Of a DNA stretch of 64,000 bases, positions 45,168 to 53,723 are shown piece by piece. The notes under the pieces are model-generated. The model had not been told where the DNA came from. It did no database searches and saw nothing but the letters and a program-made list of their open reading frames with translations. Within the stretch, counting starts at the first letter, position 1. Every line of letters starts with the position of its first letter. The stretch comes from Subtercola frigoramans. GTDB lineage: Bacteria > Actinomycetota > Actinomycetes > Actinomycetales > Microbacteriaceae. Both the position numbers and the translations under genes were made by a program. Location: positions 868,001 to 932,000 of the forward strand of contig NZ_JAFBBU010000001.1 in the NCBI RefSeq assembly GCF_016907385.1, given 5' to 3'.

Positions 45168-45659
45168 ATGACTTCGTTGAATGACATCCCGATCACAACC
45201 ATCGATGGCAGCGAGACTTCGCTCGCCGAATACGGCGACAAAGTGAAGCTCATTGTCAACGTCGCCTCGCGCTGCGGGCTCGCCCCGCAGTACAGCAAGC
45301 TCGAAGACCTGCAGAAGATCTACAGCGACCGTGGGTTCACCGTTCTCGGGTTTCCGAGTAACCAGTTCCTGCAGGAGCTCGGCACTGAAGAGGCCATTGC
45401 CGAGTACTGCTCGACGACCTGGGGCATCACCTTCCCGATGTTCGAGAAGATCAAGGTGAATGGTCGCTCGGAACACCCGCTCTACACCGAGCTGAAGAAG
45501 GCAGCCGACGCGGAGGGCAAGGCCGGCAAGGTGAAGTGGAACTTCGAGAAGTTCGTGGTCACCCCAGACGGCGAGGTTCACCGCTTTCGCCCCCGCACCG
45601 AGCCGGATCACCCCGCCATCGTTGCCCTGATCGAGGCGTCGCTCCCGACCGCCGCCTAG
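45168..45659 (+). CDS. Glutathione peroxidase-family thiol peroxidase (cysteine form)
   Basis: A 163-residue thioredoxin-fold peroxidase. Cys36 in VNVASRCGLAPQY is the peroxidatic residue; the Gln of GFPSNQFLQEL and the Trp of VKWNFEKFVV complete the catalytic set. Bacterial members of this type reduce peroxides with thioredoxin. No in-frame TGA, so not a selenoprotein. TACGAT (45156-45161) ends six bases before the ATG and no Shine-Dalgarno sequence is visible, so a leaderless transcript is likely. It is divergent from thyA by about 50 bases. Confidence 0.93.
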   Translation: MTSLNDIPITTIDGSETSLAEYGDKVKLIVNVASRCGLAPQYSKLEDLQKIYSDRGFTVLGFPSNQFLQELGTEEAIAEYCSTTWGITFPMFEKIKVNGRSEHPLYTELKKAADAEGKAGKVKWNFEKFVVTPDGEVHRFRPRTEPDHPAIVALIEASLPTAA

Positions 45660-45773
45660 GCCTTTCGCCTCAGGTGCAACGAGGCCTGCGTGGGTGAACC
45701 GCGGGCCGAGCTGGACCGTGTGAATCCTCTCAGGCGAAACACTGCGTTCACGTTGCGTGGTTAATGTGGGGGA

Positions 45774-46547
45774 ATGAGCGAGACAGCCGCCCTTTCCGCC
45801 CGCGCAGGCACGCGTACCCTCATTAAGGTGCCTGAGGCCACCGCGTTGTTCTGGCTGGCGAAGGTGCTGACCACTGGCATGGGGGAGACGACGTCGGATT
45901 TTCTCAATGTGAATTTCGAGCCGCTCCTCGTGATCCCGATTGCGGCTCTTCTTCTGGCGGGTGCGTTGCTGCTCCAATTCCGAACAGCCACCTATACGCC
46001 GTGGGTGTACTGGCTGGCTGTCGCCCTCGTGAGCGTGTTCGGCACGATGGCGGCCGACGTCGCTCATGTTGCGCTGGGCATCCCGTACCTCGCATCCACG
46101 GTGGCCTTCGCCGTGGCGCTGGCCGTGGTGTTCGTTCTCTGGCGGCGAAGCGAGAAGACGCTCTCGATCCACAGCATCACGACGCCCCGCCGCGAGGCCT
46201 TCTATTGGCTCACGGTGCTGGTGACGTTCGCACTCGGCACCGCTGCCGGTGACCTCACGGCGACCGTTCTCGGGCTCGGGTACTTTGGCTCCGGTGTTCT
46301 CTTCGCCGTCGTCATTGCTGTGCCTGCAATCGGGTACGGGCGGTTCGGTCTGAACCCGATCGTCGCGTTCTGGTTCGCCTACATCGTGACCAGGCCGTTG
46401 GGTGCCTCGTTCGCCGACTGGATCGCCGTCTCCCCTGCCAGGGGTGGGCTTGGACTCGGAACGGGCCCGATCAGCCTGGTGCTGATCGCGCTCATCGCCG
46501 TGTGCGTGGCAATCATGAAGAAAAGGAGTACAGTCATTAATGAGTGA
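45774..46547 (+). CDS. COG4705-type integral membrane protein
   Basis: A 257-residue protein with about eight hydrophobic segments. Two halves repeat a pattern: KVPEATALFWLAKVLTTGMG with ETTSDFL in the first, and FYWLTVLVTFALGTAAGDLT in the second, each starting with an aromatic-rich helix and a Gly-Asp turn. This repeat, and the end GRFGLNPIVAFWFAYIVTRP, are typical of COG4705 proteins. Function unknown. It is followed 46 bases later by a TetR gene in the same direction. Confidence 0.78.
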   Translation: MSETAALSARAGTRTLIKVPEATALFWLAKVLTTGMGETTSDFLNVNFEPLLVIPIAALLLAGALLLQFRTATYTPWVYWLAVALVSVFGTMAADVAHVALGIPYLASTVAFAVALAVVFVLWRRSEKTLSIHSITTPRREAFYWLTVLVTFALGTAAGDLTATVLGLGYFGSGVLFAVVIAVPAIGYGRFGLNPIVAFWFAYIVTRPLGASFADWIAVSPARGGLGLGTGPISLVLIALIAVCVAIMKKRSTVINE

Positions 46548-46593
46548 ACTCCGTTTTGTCGGGGCTAGCCTGAGCTGAGGCGGTGAACGGCAG

Positions 46594-47247
46594 GTGCCAG
46601 ATGGTCGGCGGGCGCAGAACAAGCTCGAAAAGCAGTCCCGAATCCACGCCGCCGCAGCCGAACTGCTCGACCGCCACGGTTTCGCCAACGTGACCACGCA
46701 GCAGATCGCCGATCGGGCCGATGTGGCGATCGGTACCCTGTTCCGCTACGCCTCGACCAAGTCAGAATTGCTCCTGATGGTCTACAACGACAGGTACCGG
46801 CAGGCGATCGAGAGTGGCCGCGCCCAGGTGTCTGCCGACGACGGTGCTGTGCCGAGCATCCTGGCGCTCATCGCACCACTGGTGGTGGCCTCCCGCGAGT
46901 TCGCAGAGAACGCGGCTGCCTATCAACGCGAATTGCTGTACGGAGACCCGACGGAACGGTATCGATCCGAAGGACTCCGGCTCACGGTCGAACTCCAGGA
47001 TCTGTTCGAAGTCGTTCTCACGCGCTCGATCAGCGCCTCCCCGGTTACGGCCGTCGCTGCCCGAACCCTCTCAGACATCGTGCACCTCGAGATCGCTCGC
47101 GCGCCGATCGAAGAGACAACGGCCGAACGGATGCTCGTGGTACTCGGTCAGCAGACCGAGCTCATCGTCGCGGGCCTGCACGTCTTCGGCAACACCTTCG
47201 CACCGGCTGGTTCAGTCGCTGCGACCCCCACCAGCTCCACCAAGTGA
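46594..47247 (+). CDS. TetR/AcrR-family regulator
   Basis: A 217-residue TetR protein. QSRIHAAAAELLDRHGFANV and IADRADVAIGTLFRYASTKS with ELLLMVYND form the DNA-binding domain. The start is the GTG at 46594, after the GAACGGCAG stretch; no better site is seen. It precedes the 3-hydroxyacyl-CoA dehydrogenase gene by 18 bases, so it probably regulates fatty-acid or aromatic-acid degradation. Ligand unknown. Confidence 0.87.
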   Translation: MPDGRRAQNKLEKQSRIHAAAAELLDRHGFANVTTQQIADRADVAIGTLFRYASTKSELLLMVYNDRYRQAIESGRAQVSADDGAVPSILALIAPLVVASREFAENAAAYQRELLYGDPTERYRSEGLRLTVELQDLFEVVLTRSISASPVTAVAARTLSDIVHLEIARAPIEETTAERMLVVLGQQTELIVAGLHVFGNTFAPAGSVAATPTSSTK

Positions 47248-47265
47248 AGGACAGGCACCAGGAAA

Positions 47266-48129
47266 ATGACCAGACTCACCAACATCACCGTACTGGGCAC
47301 GGGAGTGCTCGGTGCCCAGATCGCGTACCAGACTGCGTACCACGGGTTCGCGGTGACCGCCTTCGACATCAACGCCGAGGTTCTCGAGAAGGCGAAATCC
47401 AGGCTCCAGGGAATTGCCGACGTCTATGCCGTCGAGGTTGCCGGAGCCGGCGACGGTAAGGCCCAGGAGGCGCTAGCGCGAATCACCTACTCCGACGACC
47501 TTGCCGCAGCGGTAGCCGATGCCGACCTGGTGATCGAGGCGATTCCTGAGATCCTGGCCATCAAACGCGACACGTATACGAAGCTCAGCACGCTTGCACC
47601 TGCGAAGACCATCTTCGCTACGAACTCGTCGACCCTTTTGCCGAGTGACCTGAAGGAGTTCACGGGTCGACCTGACCGGTTTCTCGCCCTTCATTTCGCC
47701 AATCACGTCTGGATCTACAACACCGCTGAGGTCATGGGCACCGCAGACACCGACCCTGCGGTGTACAACACCGTCGTCGAATTCGCCGGTGACATCGGCA
47801 TGGTTCCGATCGAGATCAAGAAGGAGAAGGCCGGCTATCTGCTGAATTCGCTGCTGGTGCCGCTGCTGAATGCCGCCTCAGAACTCCTGGTCGACGGCAT
47901 CGCCGCGCCCGACGCGATCGACAAGACCTGGCGCATCGGTACGGGGGCGCCGCTCGGGCCGTTCCAGATCTTCGACGTCGTCGGCCTGACGACCGCGTAC
48001 AACATCTCCTCGCAGGGTGGACCGAAGCAGCAGGCCTTTGCGAAGCTTCTCAAAGACGACTACATCGACAAGGGTCATCTCGGTCTAGCCACCGGACGAG
48101 GCTTCTACAGCTACCCCTCTGCACCCTGA
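47266..48129 (+). CDS. 3-hydroxyacyl-CoA dehydrogenase
   Basis: A 287-residue NAD enzyme. NITVLGTGVLGAQIAYQTA is the Rossmann loop, LVIEAIPEILAIKRDTY and FATNSSTLLPSDL are family motifs, His in ALHFANHVW with the Glu of NTAEVMG form the catalytic pair, and KKEKAGYLLNSLLVPLLNA starts the C-terminal dimer domain. It oxidises 3-hydroxyacyl-CoA to 3-oxoacyl-CoA. The HFANHVW variant of the usual HFFNP suggests a non-standard acyl substrate. AGGAAA precedes the ATG at 47266. Confidence 0.88.
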   Translation: MTRLTNITVLGTGVLGAQIAYQTAYHGFAVTAFDINAEVLEKAKSRLQGIADVYAVEVAGAGDGKAQEALARITYSDDLAAAVADADLVIEAIPEILAIKRDTYTKLSTLAPAKTIFATNSSTLLPSDLKEFTGRPDRFLALHFANHVWIYNTAEVMGTADTDPAVYNTVVEFAGDIGMVPIEIKKEKAGYLLNSLLVPLLNAASELLVDGIAAPDAIDKTWRIGTGAPLGPFQIFDVVGLTTAYNISSQGGPKQQAFAKLLKDDYIDKGHLGLATGRGFYSYPSAP

Positions 48130-48139
48130 CGGCCTCCCG

Positions 48140-48838
48140 TCAATCGGCGAGAATGAGGTAGAGAGCGCGCCTGGCTTCGTCGAGCTTCTCGGCCGCGGCT
48201 GCACGCTGGGCGTCGGTCGCGGGTGACCGGAACTGCTGAACGACGCCGATCAGTTTGGCGACGCTCTCGTGGAACGCCGTGTCGCTCTCGGAGCGGCCGG
48301 GAGTCGCCTGCCACGCCTTCGCGAGTTCGTCGGCGTGCTCCTCGAGATACGAACGACCGGATTCAGTGAGTTCATATTCGGTGCGGCGGCCGTCGCCCTT
48401 GGAGACGATGAGTTCTTCGTCGACGAGCTGCTGCAGGGTCGGGTAGACCGAACCGGGGCTGGGGCGCCAGGTGCCGCCTGTCCGCTCGGCGATGGCCTTG
48501 ATGAGGCCGTAGCCATTCGAGGGGCCGTCGCCCAGAAGGGACAGGATGACGCTCCTCACGTCGCCCTTGCCTGCACGACGTGGCCCTCGAGGTCCGAAGC
48601 CGGGGCCGAACCCACCGGGGCCGAATCCGGCGAATCCGCCCGGACCGAATCCGCCGGGACCGAATCCGCCGGGACCGAATCCGGCAGCGCCGAATCCGCC
48701 ACCGTTGTGCCCGTGCGGGCCGCGGCGGGCGAATTCGCGCGGCGAATGGGCGAGACGCGGGTCGTGACCCGCGTGGCTGCCGTCGTCGGAGTGCCCGGCG
48801 CCGGAGAAGTTGAAGTGTTGTCTGTGAGTGCGTTTCAT
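48140..48838 (-). CDS. PadR-family regulator with a Gly/Phe-rich N-terminal extension
   Basis: A 232-residue regulator. Residues about 90-170 are the PadR winged HTH: VRSVILSLLGDGPSNGYGLI, RPSPGSVYPTLQQLVDEELI and RRTEYELTESG. The first 85 residues are His-rich then made of GFGPGG repeats, coded by a 15-bp tandem repeat (48600-48703). The ATG at 48838 is preferred to GTG at 48850, since AAGGTGA is then at normal distance. Upstream is a CGATATATCG palindrome. PadR proteins repress small operons or themselves and release DNA on ligand binding. Target unknown; probably autoregulated. Confidence 0.85.
   Translation of the reverse strand: MKRTHRQHFNFSGAGHSDDGSHAGHDPRLAHSPREFARRGPHGHNGGGFGAAGFGPGGFGPGGFGPGGFAGFGPGGFGPGFGPRGPRRAGKGDVRSVILSLLGDGPSNGYGLIKAIAERTGGTWRPSPGSVYPTLQQLVDEELIVSKGDGRRTEYELTESGRSYLEEHADELAKAWQATPGRSESDTAFHESVAKLIGVVQQFRSPATDAQRAAAAEKLDEARRALYLILAD
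48600..48703. repeat. 15-bp imperfect tandem repeat in the padR-like gene
   Basis: Units of the type GGGACCGAATCCGCC, each coding for a GFGPGG-like step of the N-terminal extension. Confidence 0.8.
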
Positions 48839-48903
48839 GATCGCGTTCACCTTTCGGATTGAGTAATGACGCCGAACTACGGCGATGTGTCAAAGATACA
48901 CAC

Positions 48904-48913
48904 CGATATATCG
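48904..48913. promoter_or_regulatory. Palindrome, candidate PadR auto-operator
   Basis: CGATATATCG is a perfect 10-bp palindrome in an AT-rich stretch about 65 bases upstream of the padR-like start. Similar boxes precede many actinobacterial padR genes, as far as I recall. Confidence 0.45.
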
Positions 48914-48943
48914 TTAAGTCAACTCCGAACGAAGAATGCCGCG

Positions 48944-50059
48944 TCAGCCCGTGGATGCCCTCACCAGGAGCGTGGTCGGGAGAAGCGTCACTCGCGGTGC
49001 CGGTTTGCCCTCGATCAGAGCCATCAGGATCTCGGCCATCTTCGCGCCGAGCTCGTGGGAGGGCTGGTGCACCGTGGTGAGCGGTGGTGTCGAGGTGGCG
49101 CCGAAGTAGTTGTCGTCGAACCCGGCGACAGCGATATCGCCGGGAATGGTGAGCCCGCGTTCGTAGATCACCGAGTACGCGCCCGCTGCCATCTGGTCGT
49201 TGGCTACGAAGAGTCCGTCGATGGGTCTACCCCGATCGAGCAGTCTCCTCATTGCGGCGGCACCGGAGAGGGGAGTGAAGTCGCCGTATTCGACCAGTGA
49301 CTGGTCGAGGCCCTGCATGGCCAGTGTGCGTCGCCAGCCGTTGAGACGGTCCACTCCGGGTGGCATGTCCTGCGGGCCGGCGATGGTGGCAAGCTGCCGT
49401 CTTCCGGTGGACAGGATGTGTGCGGTTGCGCCCGCGGCGCCTGCCGCGTTGTCGACATCGACGAAATAGCTGCTGCTCTCACCGGGGAGGAGTGGACGAC
49501 CACCGAACACCACGGGGAGTGACTGGCCGAGGTGCCCGAACGACTGGTCCCCGCTGTGGTGCGAGACCACCAGGGCGCCGTCGACGTTTCCACCGAGGAG
49601 ATAGCGCCTCGTCTTCTCGGCACGCGTGTCTGAGGAGATCAGCATGTTGAGGGTGTACTCGGTGTCGGCGAGGGCGAGGGCGATTCCCTGGATGACGCTC
49701 GCAAGGTAGGGGTCTGTGAAGAGTTTCGCCGTCGACTCCGGCACGACCAGGGCGATCGCCTGCGTGCGCCTGCTGGCGAGCGAGCGTGCAGCTCGATTGG
49801 GCACGTAGTTCAACTGCGCAATGGCGTTGTTGACGACCTCGGCGATCTGCGGAGTGACTTTGGGAGAAGCATTGACAACGCGCGACACAGTGGCACGGGA
49901 CACACCGGCGAGGGCCGCCACCATCTCGAGAGTGGGTACGGGTTTCGCGTCTGTGAGCGAGCCAGTCGGCCACCGCCGCGGAATGTCGTGACCTCCCGAA
50001 TGCCCGGAGGGTGATCCCGTTGTGCTCGTGGTGGCAGATACGTCTTCGGACACAGCCAT
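48944..50059 (-). CDS. cebR: LacI-family repressor, CebR-like
   Basis: About 371 residues. The HTH lies at about 41-60 (PTLEMVAALAGVSRATVSRV) after an unusual 35-residue Ser/Gly-rich leader; the hinge helix NRAARSLASRRT follows, then a periplasmic-binding-protein-like effector domain (GNVDGALVVSHHSGD; DGLFVANDQMAAGAYSV; VAGFDDNYFG). The ATG at 50059 is listed, but GTG at 50053 has the better spacing from GGGAG. As last gene of the cellobiose operon it most likely binds the palindromes at 55096-55133 and is released by cellobiose, as CebR is in Streptomyces; this assignment is by analogy. Confidence 0.85.
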   Translation of the reverse strand: MAVSEDVSATTSTTGSPSGHSGGHDIPRRWPTGSLTDAKPVPTLEMVAALAGVSRATVSRVVNASPKVTPQIAEVVNNAIAQLNYVPNRAARSLASRRTQAIALVVPESTAKLFTDPYLASVIQGIALALADTEYTLNMLISSDTRAEKTRRYLLGGNVDGALVVSHHSGDQSFGHLGQSLPVVFGGRPLLPGESSSYFVDVDNAAGAAGATAHILSTGRRQLATIAGPQDMPPGVDRLNGWRRTLAMQGLDQSLVEYGDFTPLSGAAAMRRLLDRGRPIDGLFVANDQMAAGAYSVIYERGLTIPGDIAVAGFDDNYFGATSTPPLTTVHQPSHELGAKMAEILMALIEGKPAPRVTLLPTTLLVRASTG

Positions 50060-50074
50060 CTCCCTACAGTTTCG

Positions 50075-51532
50075 TCAATCCTCCCCAGTGTAAACGCTTG
50101 CCGAGCTCTTCGAGATGATCTCAGAATAGGCGAGACCGCTGTCCTTGATCGTTCGTTCGCCCGTCGTGTAGTCGACACGAACGACGCCGAATCTCTTCTC
50201 GTAGCCCCATGCCCATTCGAAGTTGTCGAGAAGCGACCAGACGAAGTACCCACGCACGTCGGCACCGTCGTCGATCGCACGGGAGACGGCCGTGATGTGG
50301 GCACGGATGTAGGCGGTGCGTTCTGGATCGTGAATGCACCCGTCCGGGGAGACGGCATCATCGTAGGCAGCCCCATTCTCGGTGACATACAACGGCGGGA
50401 GGTTCGGGTACTGCAATCCCAGTCGGACCAACAGGGTCCGGAGGCCATCGGGGTTCACCTCCCAGTCCATGCTCGTGCGGGGAAGCCCCCGTGAGGGGAA
50501 GGTGACGAATTCCGAACCGACGAACGGAGACGCTTTCGGGCGAGCCGTCGGTTGTGCGGCACCCCGGCTGCCCCGCGGCTCGGGATGACCGCTGACGGCG
50601 TCGTCGTGGTAGTGATTCACCCCCAGAAAATCCAGGGGCTGAGCGATGAGCTCGAGGTCGCCCTCCACGATCACATCCTCAAGCCCCTGGCCCTGCAGAT
50701 CCCGCAGAAGATCAGGTGGATAGGCACCCAGAAGCAGGGGCTCGAGGTACATCCGGTTCCACAGTGCATCGATGCGTCGCGCGGCGTCGAGGTCGACGGG
50801 GTCGCTCGGGTCGATCGGCACAGCGTTGGTCAGATTGAGGGTGATGCCGATTCGATCGCTCGTTTCGCCTCCCGCGTGCAGCGAGGCACCGAGGTGTCGA
50901 AGTCTGTTCACCGCGAGCCCGTGTGCCAGGTGTTGGTGGTGCGTCGCCGCGAGGGCGGCCCTCGGCTCGGTGCGCCCAGGAGCGTGCTCGCCCGCCGCGT
51001 AGCCGATGAGCGAGGAGCACAGCGGCTCGTTGAAGGTCGTCCAGTGCGTCACCCTGTCGCCGAGACGGCCATACACGGTCTCCGCGTAGTCAGCGAACCG
51101 GTAGGCGGTGTCGCGGTTGGTCCACCCGCCCTGGTCTTCGAGCGCCTGGGGCAGGTCCCAGTGGTAGAGGGTGAGCCAGGGAAGGATGTCCGCCTCCAGC
51201 AACTCGTCGACGAGACGGGAGTAGAAGTCCAGTCCGGCGTGGTTGACGAAGCGGTCGCCCGGCTTGACGCGCGCCCAGCTTGTCGAGAACCGATAGGAGC
51301 CGAGCCCGAGTCGCTTCATCAGCTGCACATCTTCGGGCATTCGGTGGTAGTGATCGACCGCTTGCTCCGGCAGGTCGCCACTCGCAATCGCTCCCGGCAG
51401 CCGGGCGAAGTGGTCCCAGATCGAATCCTCCTTGCCGTCTTCGTGAGCCGCGCCTTCGATCTGGGCCGCTGCTGTGGCCGAGCCCCAGATGAAGCCGGAT
51501 GGCCAGGGCGAGAGTTCTGGTTGCTGGAACAC
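50075..51532 (-). CDS. bglC: GH1 beta-glucosidase
   Basis: A 485-residue cytoplasmic glycosidase. GFIWGSATAAAQIEGA starts the GH1 barrel; Glu169 in TTFNEP is the acid/base and Glu385 in YVTENGAAY the nucleophile. It hydrolyses cellobiose or other beta-glucosides brought in by the ABC transporter encoded directly upstream. The GTG at 51532 lies three bases after the permease stop, with AAAGG seven bases before it inside the permease gene. The cebR gene follows after 15 bases. Confidence 0.93.
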   Translation of the reverse strand: MFQQPELSPWPSGFIWGSATAAAQIEGAAHEDGKEDSIWDHFARLPGAIASGDLPEQAVDHYHRMPEDVQLMKRLGLGSYRFSTSWARVKPGDRFVNHAGLDFYSRLVDELLEADILPWLTLYHWDLPQALEDQGGWTNRDTAYRFADYAETVYGRLGDRVTHWTTFNEPLCSSLIGYAAGEHAPGRTEPRAALAATHHQHLAHGLAVNRLRHLGASLHAGGETSDRIGITLNLTNAVPIDPSDPVDLDAARRIDALWNRMYLEPLLLGAYPPDLLRDLQGQGLEDVIVEGDLELIAQPLDFLGVNHYHDDAVSGHPEPRGSRGAAQPTARPKASPFVGSEFVTFPSRGLPRTSMDWEVNPDGLRTLLVRLGLQYPNLPPLYVTENGAAYDDAVSPDGCIHDPERTAYIRAHITAVSRAIDDGADVRGYFVWSLLDNFEWAWGYEKRFGVVRVDYTTGERTIKDSGLAYSEIISKSSASVYTGED

Positions 51533-51535
51533 GGT

Positions 51536-52441
51536 TCAGCCTTTCACTGCGCCGGCCATGATGCCCGAGACAAGCTGGCGACCGGCGAGGATGAACAGGA
51601 TGAGAAGCGGAACCGTGGCGAGAACGGCGCCGGTCAGAACGATCGAGTAGTCGACGTACTTGGCCGATTGCAACTGGCTCAGCGCGACCTGCAGCGTGGG
51701 GTTCTGCGGCACCACCAGCAGCGGCCAGAGGTAATCGGTCCAGGCGGTCATGAACGTGAACAGCCCGAGGATGGCCATTGCCGGGCGCGCCGCCGGCACT
51801 CCGACGTGCCAGAACGTGCGGATCATGCTTGCGCCATCGACCCTGGCCGCCTCGATGAGTTCGTCGGGAATGACGTCGACGAGGTACTGCCTCATGAAGA
51901 AGACGCCGAAGGCCGTCACGAGTGTCGGGATGATGACGGCGCCGAGCGTGCCCGTCCATCCGAATTGCTTCATGACCATGAACAACGGGATGATGCCGAG
52001 CTGCGTCGGCACCGCCAGCGTCGCGATCACGAAGACCAGGAGCCCCTCTCTGCCGCGGAACTTCAGTTTCGCGAAGGAGTATCCGGCGAGGGTGGAGAAC
52101 AGGACGACAGAGACCGTGATCACCGTCGACACGATGATGCTGTTGAGCAGTGACATCCAGAACGGCACCGTGTCAAAGACTGCAGCAACGTTCTGCCAGA
52201 AGAGACCGCCGGGAAGAAGGGGTGGCCAGGTGTCTGTCAGCACCGAGCTCGGGCTCGAACCAGCCAGGAACGACCAGTACAGCGGGTAGGTGCCGCCGAT
52301 GAAGAACACGATCAGCAGGCCGTAGGTGAGAAAGCCCGGGCGTTTCTCGATACCGAGCGGCTTTCGCCGCCTCGAACCCTTCGGCGCGAGCCCGCTGGCA
52401 CCCTCCGTCGGCGTGGATGATCGGCTGATGGTCGCGCTCAT
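51536..52441 (-). CDS. cebG: ABC sugar transporter permease, CebG/MalG-like
   Basis: A 301-residue permease with six hydrophobic segments. IEAARVDGASMIRTFWHVG is the EAA loop that docks on the ATPase. It pairs with the CebF-like permease, whose gene ends four bases inside this one (ATGA). The first 35 residues are Ser/Arg-rich and cytoplasmic. No ATPase gene is in the operon; as in other cebEFG operons a shared MsiK-type ATPase elsewhere is expected. Confidence 0.88.
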   Translation of the reverse strand: MSATISRSSTPTEGASGLAPKGSRRRKPLGIEKRPGFLTYGLLIVFFIGGTYPLYWSFLAGSSPSSVLTDTWPPLLPGGLFWQNVAAVFDTVPFWMSLLNSIIVSTVITVSVVLFSTLAGYSFAKLKFRGREGLLVFVIATLAVPTQLGIIPLFMVMKQFGWTGTLGAVIIPTLVTAFGVFFMRQYLVDVIPDELIEAARVDGASMIRTFWHVGVPAARPAMAILGLFTFMTAWTDYLWPLLVVPQNPTLQVALSQLQSAKYVDYSIVLTGAVLATVPLLILFILAGRQLVSGIMAGAVKG

Positions 52442-53577
52442 GATCGGTGCTCCTGCGTTGGTGAGTCGTCGGGTGGTGTTCTGGGCGCCGCGACAGTTTC
52501 AGCTGGTGCTGGTGCTGGTGCTGGCACAGCGACGGAGACGCTGGTCTTCTGCTCGTCGATCCGCGCGAGCCGCCGCGCGGTCGAGCGTCGTGAAGCCCGG
52601 GCCTCACCGGAGGCGATGCGGCGCGAGATCAGGAAGTTGAGTACTCCGAAGAGCACGATGATGAGAAACAGAAGCCAGGCGACCGCTGAGGCCTTTCCGA
52701 AGTTCTGACGATTGAATGCAAGGTCCCAGAGGTAGAGCACGGTCGTCTGGTACTGCCGTTGCGGGCCACCCGGTGTGGCGGTGGTGGGGTTGAAGAGCTT
52801 GGGCTCAGTGAAGATCTGGAGACCGCCGACGGTGGCGGTGATGATGACGAAGATCATGGTGGGCCGGATGCTCGGCAGTGTCATGGAGAAGAAGCGCCTG
52901 ATCGGGCCGGCGCCGTCCAGTGCGGCCGACTCGTAGATGTCGCGGGGAACAGCCTGCATCGCTGCGAGCAGGATGAGGGCGTTGTAGCCCGTCCAGCGCC
53001 AGTTCACCATCGTGGCGATGGCGATGTGCGAGGGAAAGGTCTCCGTCTTCCACATCACGGGGTCGAGGTGGAAGGCAGTGAGGAGGTTGTTGATCAAGCC
53101 GTACTTCTCGTCGAACGCGCTCGAGAAGATGAGGGTGACGGCCACCGGGGTGACCACATAGGGGATGAGCACGCTCATGCGCCAGAACGTCTTCGCCCTG
53201 ATGTTCTGGTCGAGGACCGCGGCGATGACCACGGCGATGACGAGCTGCGGGATCGCGGAGAGCAGGAAGATGCTGATCGTGTTGAAGAGCGAGTTCCAGA
53301 AGAAGGGGTCTGTCAGTTCAGCGACGTAGTTGTCGAGACCGACGAACCCGGCCGGGCCGGTGAGCAGGTTCCACTTGTTCAGGGAGACGACGAAGGTGTA
53401 GCCCAGGGGGAACAGCCCGACGAGACCGAACAAGACGAAGAAGGGGGCGATGTAGAGATAGGGCGACGCCTTCACATCGAAGCGGTTGAGCCGGTGCGTG
53501 AGCGGAACCTTCTGCTTGGGCTTCGGCGATGGCTGCTCGTCGGTGGTCTGCGGGGGAGTCGTCAGCGTTGCGGTCAC
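52438..53577 (-). CDS. cebF: ABC sugar transporter permease, CebF/MalF-like
   Basis: A 379-residue permease. PYLYIAPFFVLFGLVGLFPL begins the six-segment core; YESAALDGAGPIRRFFSMT is the EAA loop. Both termini are long and hydrophilic: the C-terminal tail after ISRRIASG is Arg- then Pro/Ala-rich (VPAPAPAPAETVAAP), coded by CTGGTG repeats on the plus strand near 52502-52525. It forms the channel with the CebG-like protein. Confidence 0.88.
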   Translation of the reverse strand: MTATLTTPPQTTDEQPSPKPKQKVPLTHRLNRFDVKASPYLYIAPFFVLFGLVGLFPLGYTFVVSLNKWNLLTGPAGFVGLDNYVAELTDPFFWNSLFNTISIFLLSAIPQLVIAVVIAAVLDQNIRAKTFWRMSVLIPYVVTPVAVTLIFSSAFDEKYGLINNLLTAFHLDPVMWKTETFPSHIAIATMVNWRWTGYNALILLAAMQAVPRDIYESAALDGAGPIRRFFSMTLPSIRPTMIFVIITATVGGLQIFTEPKLFNPTTATPGGPQRQYQTTVLYLWDLAFNRQNFGKASAVAWLLFLIIVLFGVLNFLISRRIASGEARASRRSTARRLARIDEQKTSVSVAVPAPAPAPAETVAAPRTPPDDSPTQEHRS

Positions 53578-53618
53578 GGGGCGTCGCAGCTTTCTGTCTG
53601 GTGGTGCGTTGAGGGGTA

Positions 53619-53711
53619 CCGCTGGTTGAGTAGGCCGGAGGCCGTATCGAAACCCGAGAACGGGGGCTTTCGATACACCCCCGACGATGTCGGGGGCTAC
53701 TCAACCAGCGG
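53619..53711. repeat. Nested intergenic hairpin repeat of the GCTGGTTGAGTAG type
   Basis: Outer arms CCGCTGGTTGAGTAG (53619-53633) and its perfect complement (53697-53711). Inside lie TATCGAAA (53645-53652) with TTTCGATA (53668-53675), and a compact hairpin CCCCCGAC-GAT-GTCGGGGG (53678-53696). It sits between the substrate-binding protein gene and the permease genes of the cellobiose operon, where a stem could stabilise the upstream mRNA and favour the binding protein. I recall similar elements in many Microbacteriaceae. Confidence 0.85.
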
Positions 53712-53723
53712 AGGTGGTGTTAG

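Noticed and set aside
45273..45278. Selenocysteine at the glutathione peroxidase active site
   Set aside because: The codon is TGC (Cys36) and no in-frame TGA is present; the FdhF-type enzyme likewise uses Cys194.
50552..52153. A 533-codon plus-strand frame opposite bglC and cebG
   Set aside because: Shadow of two conserved genes; composition is Arg/Asp/Glu-rich with no motif.
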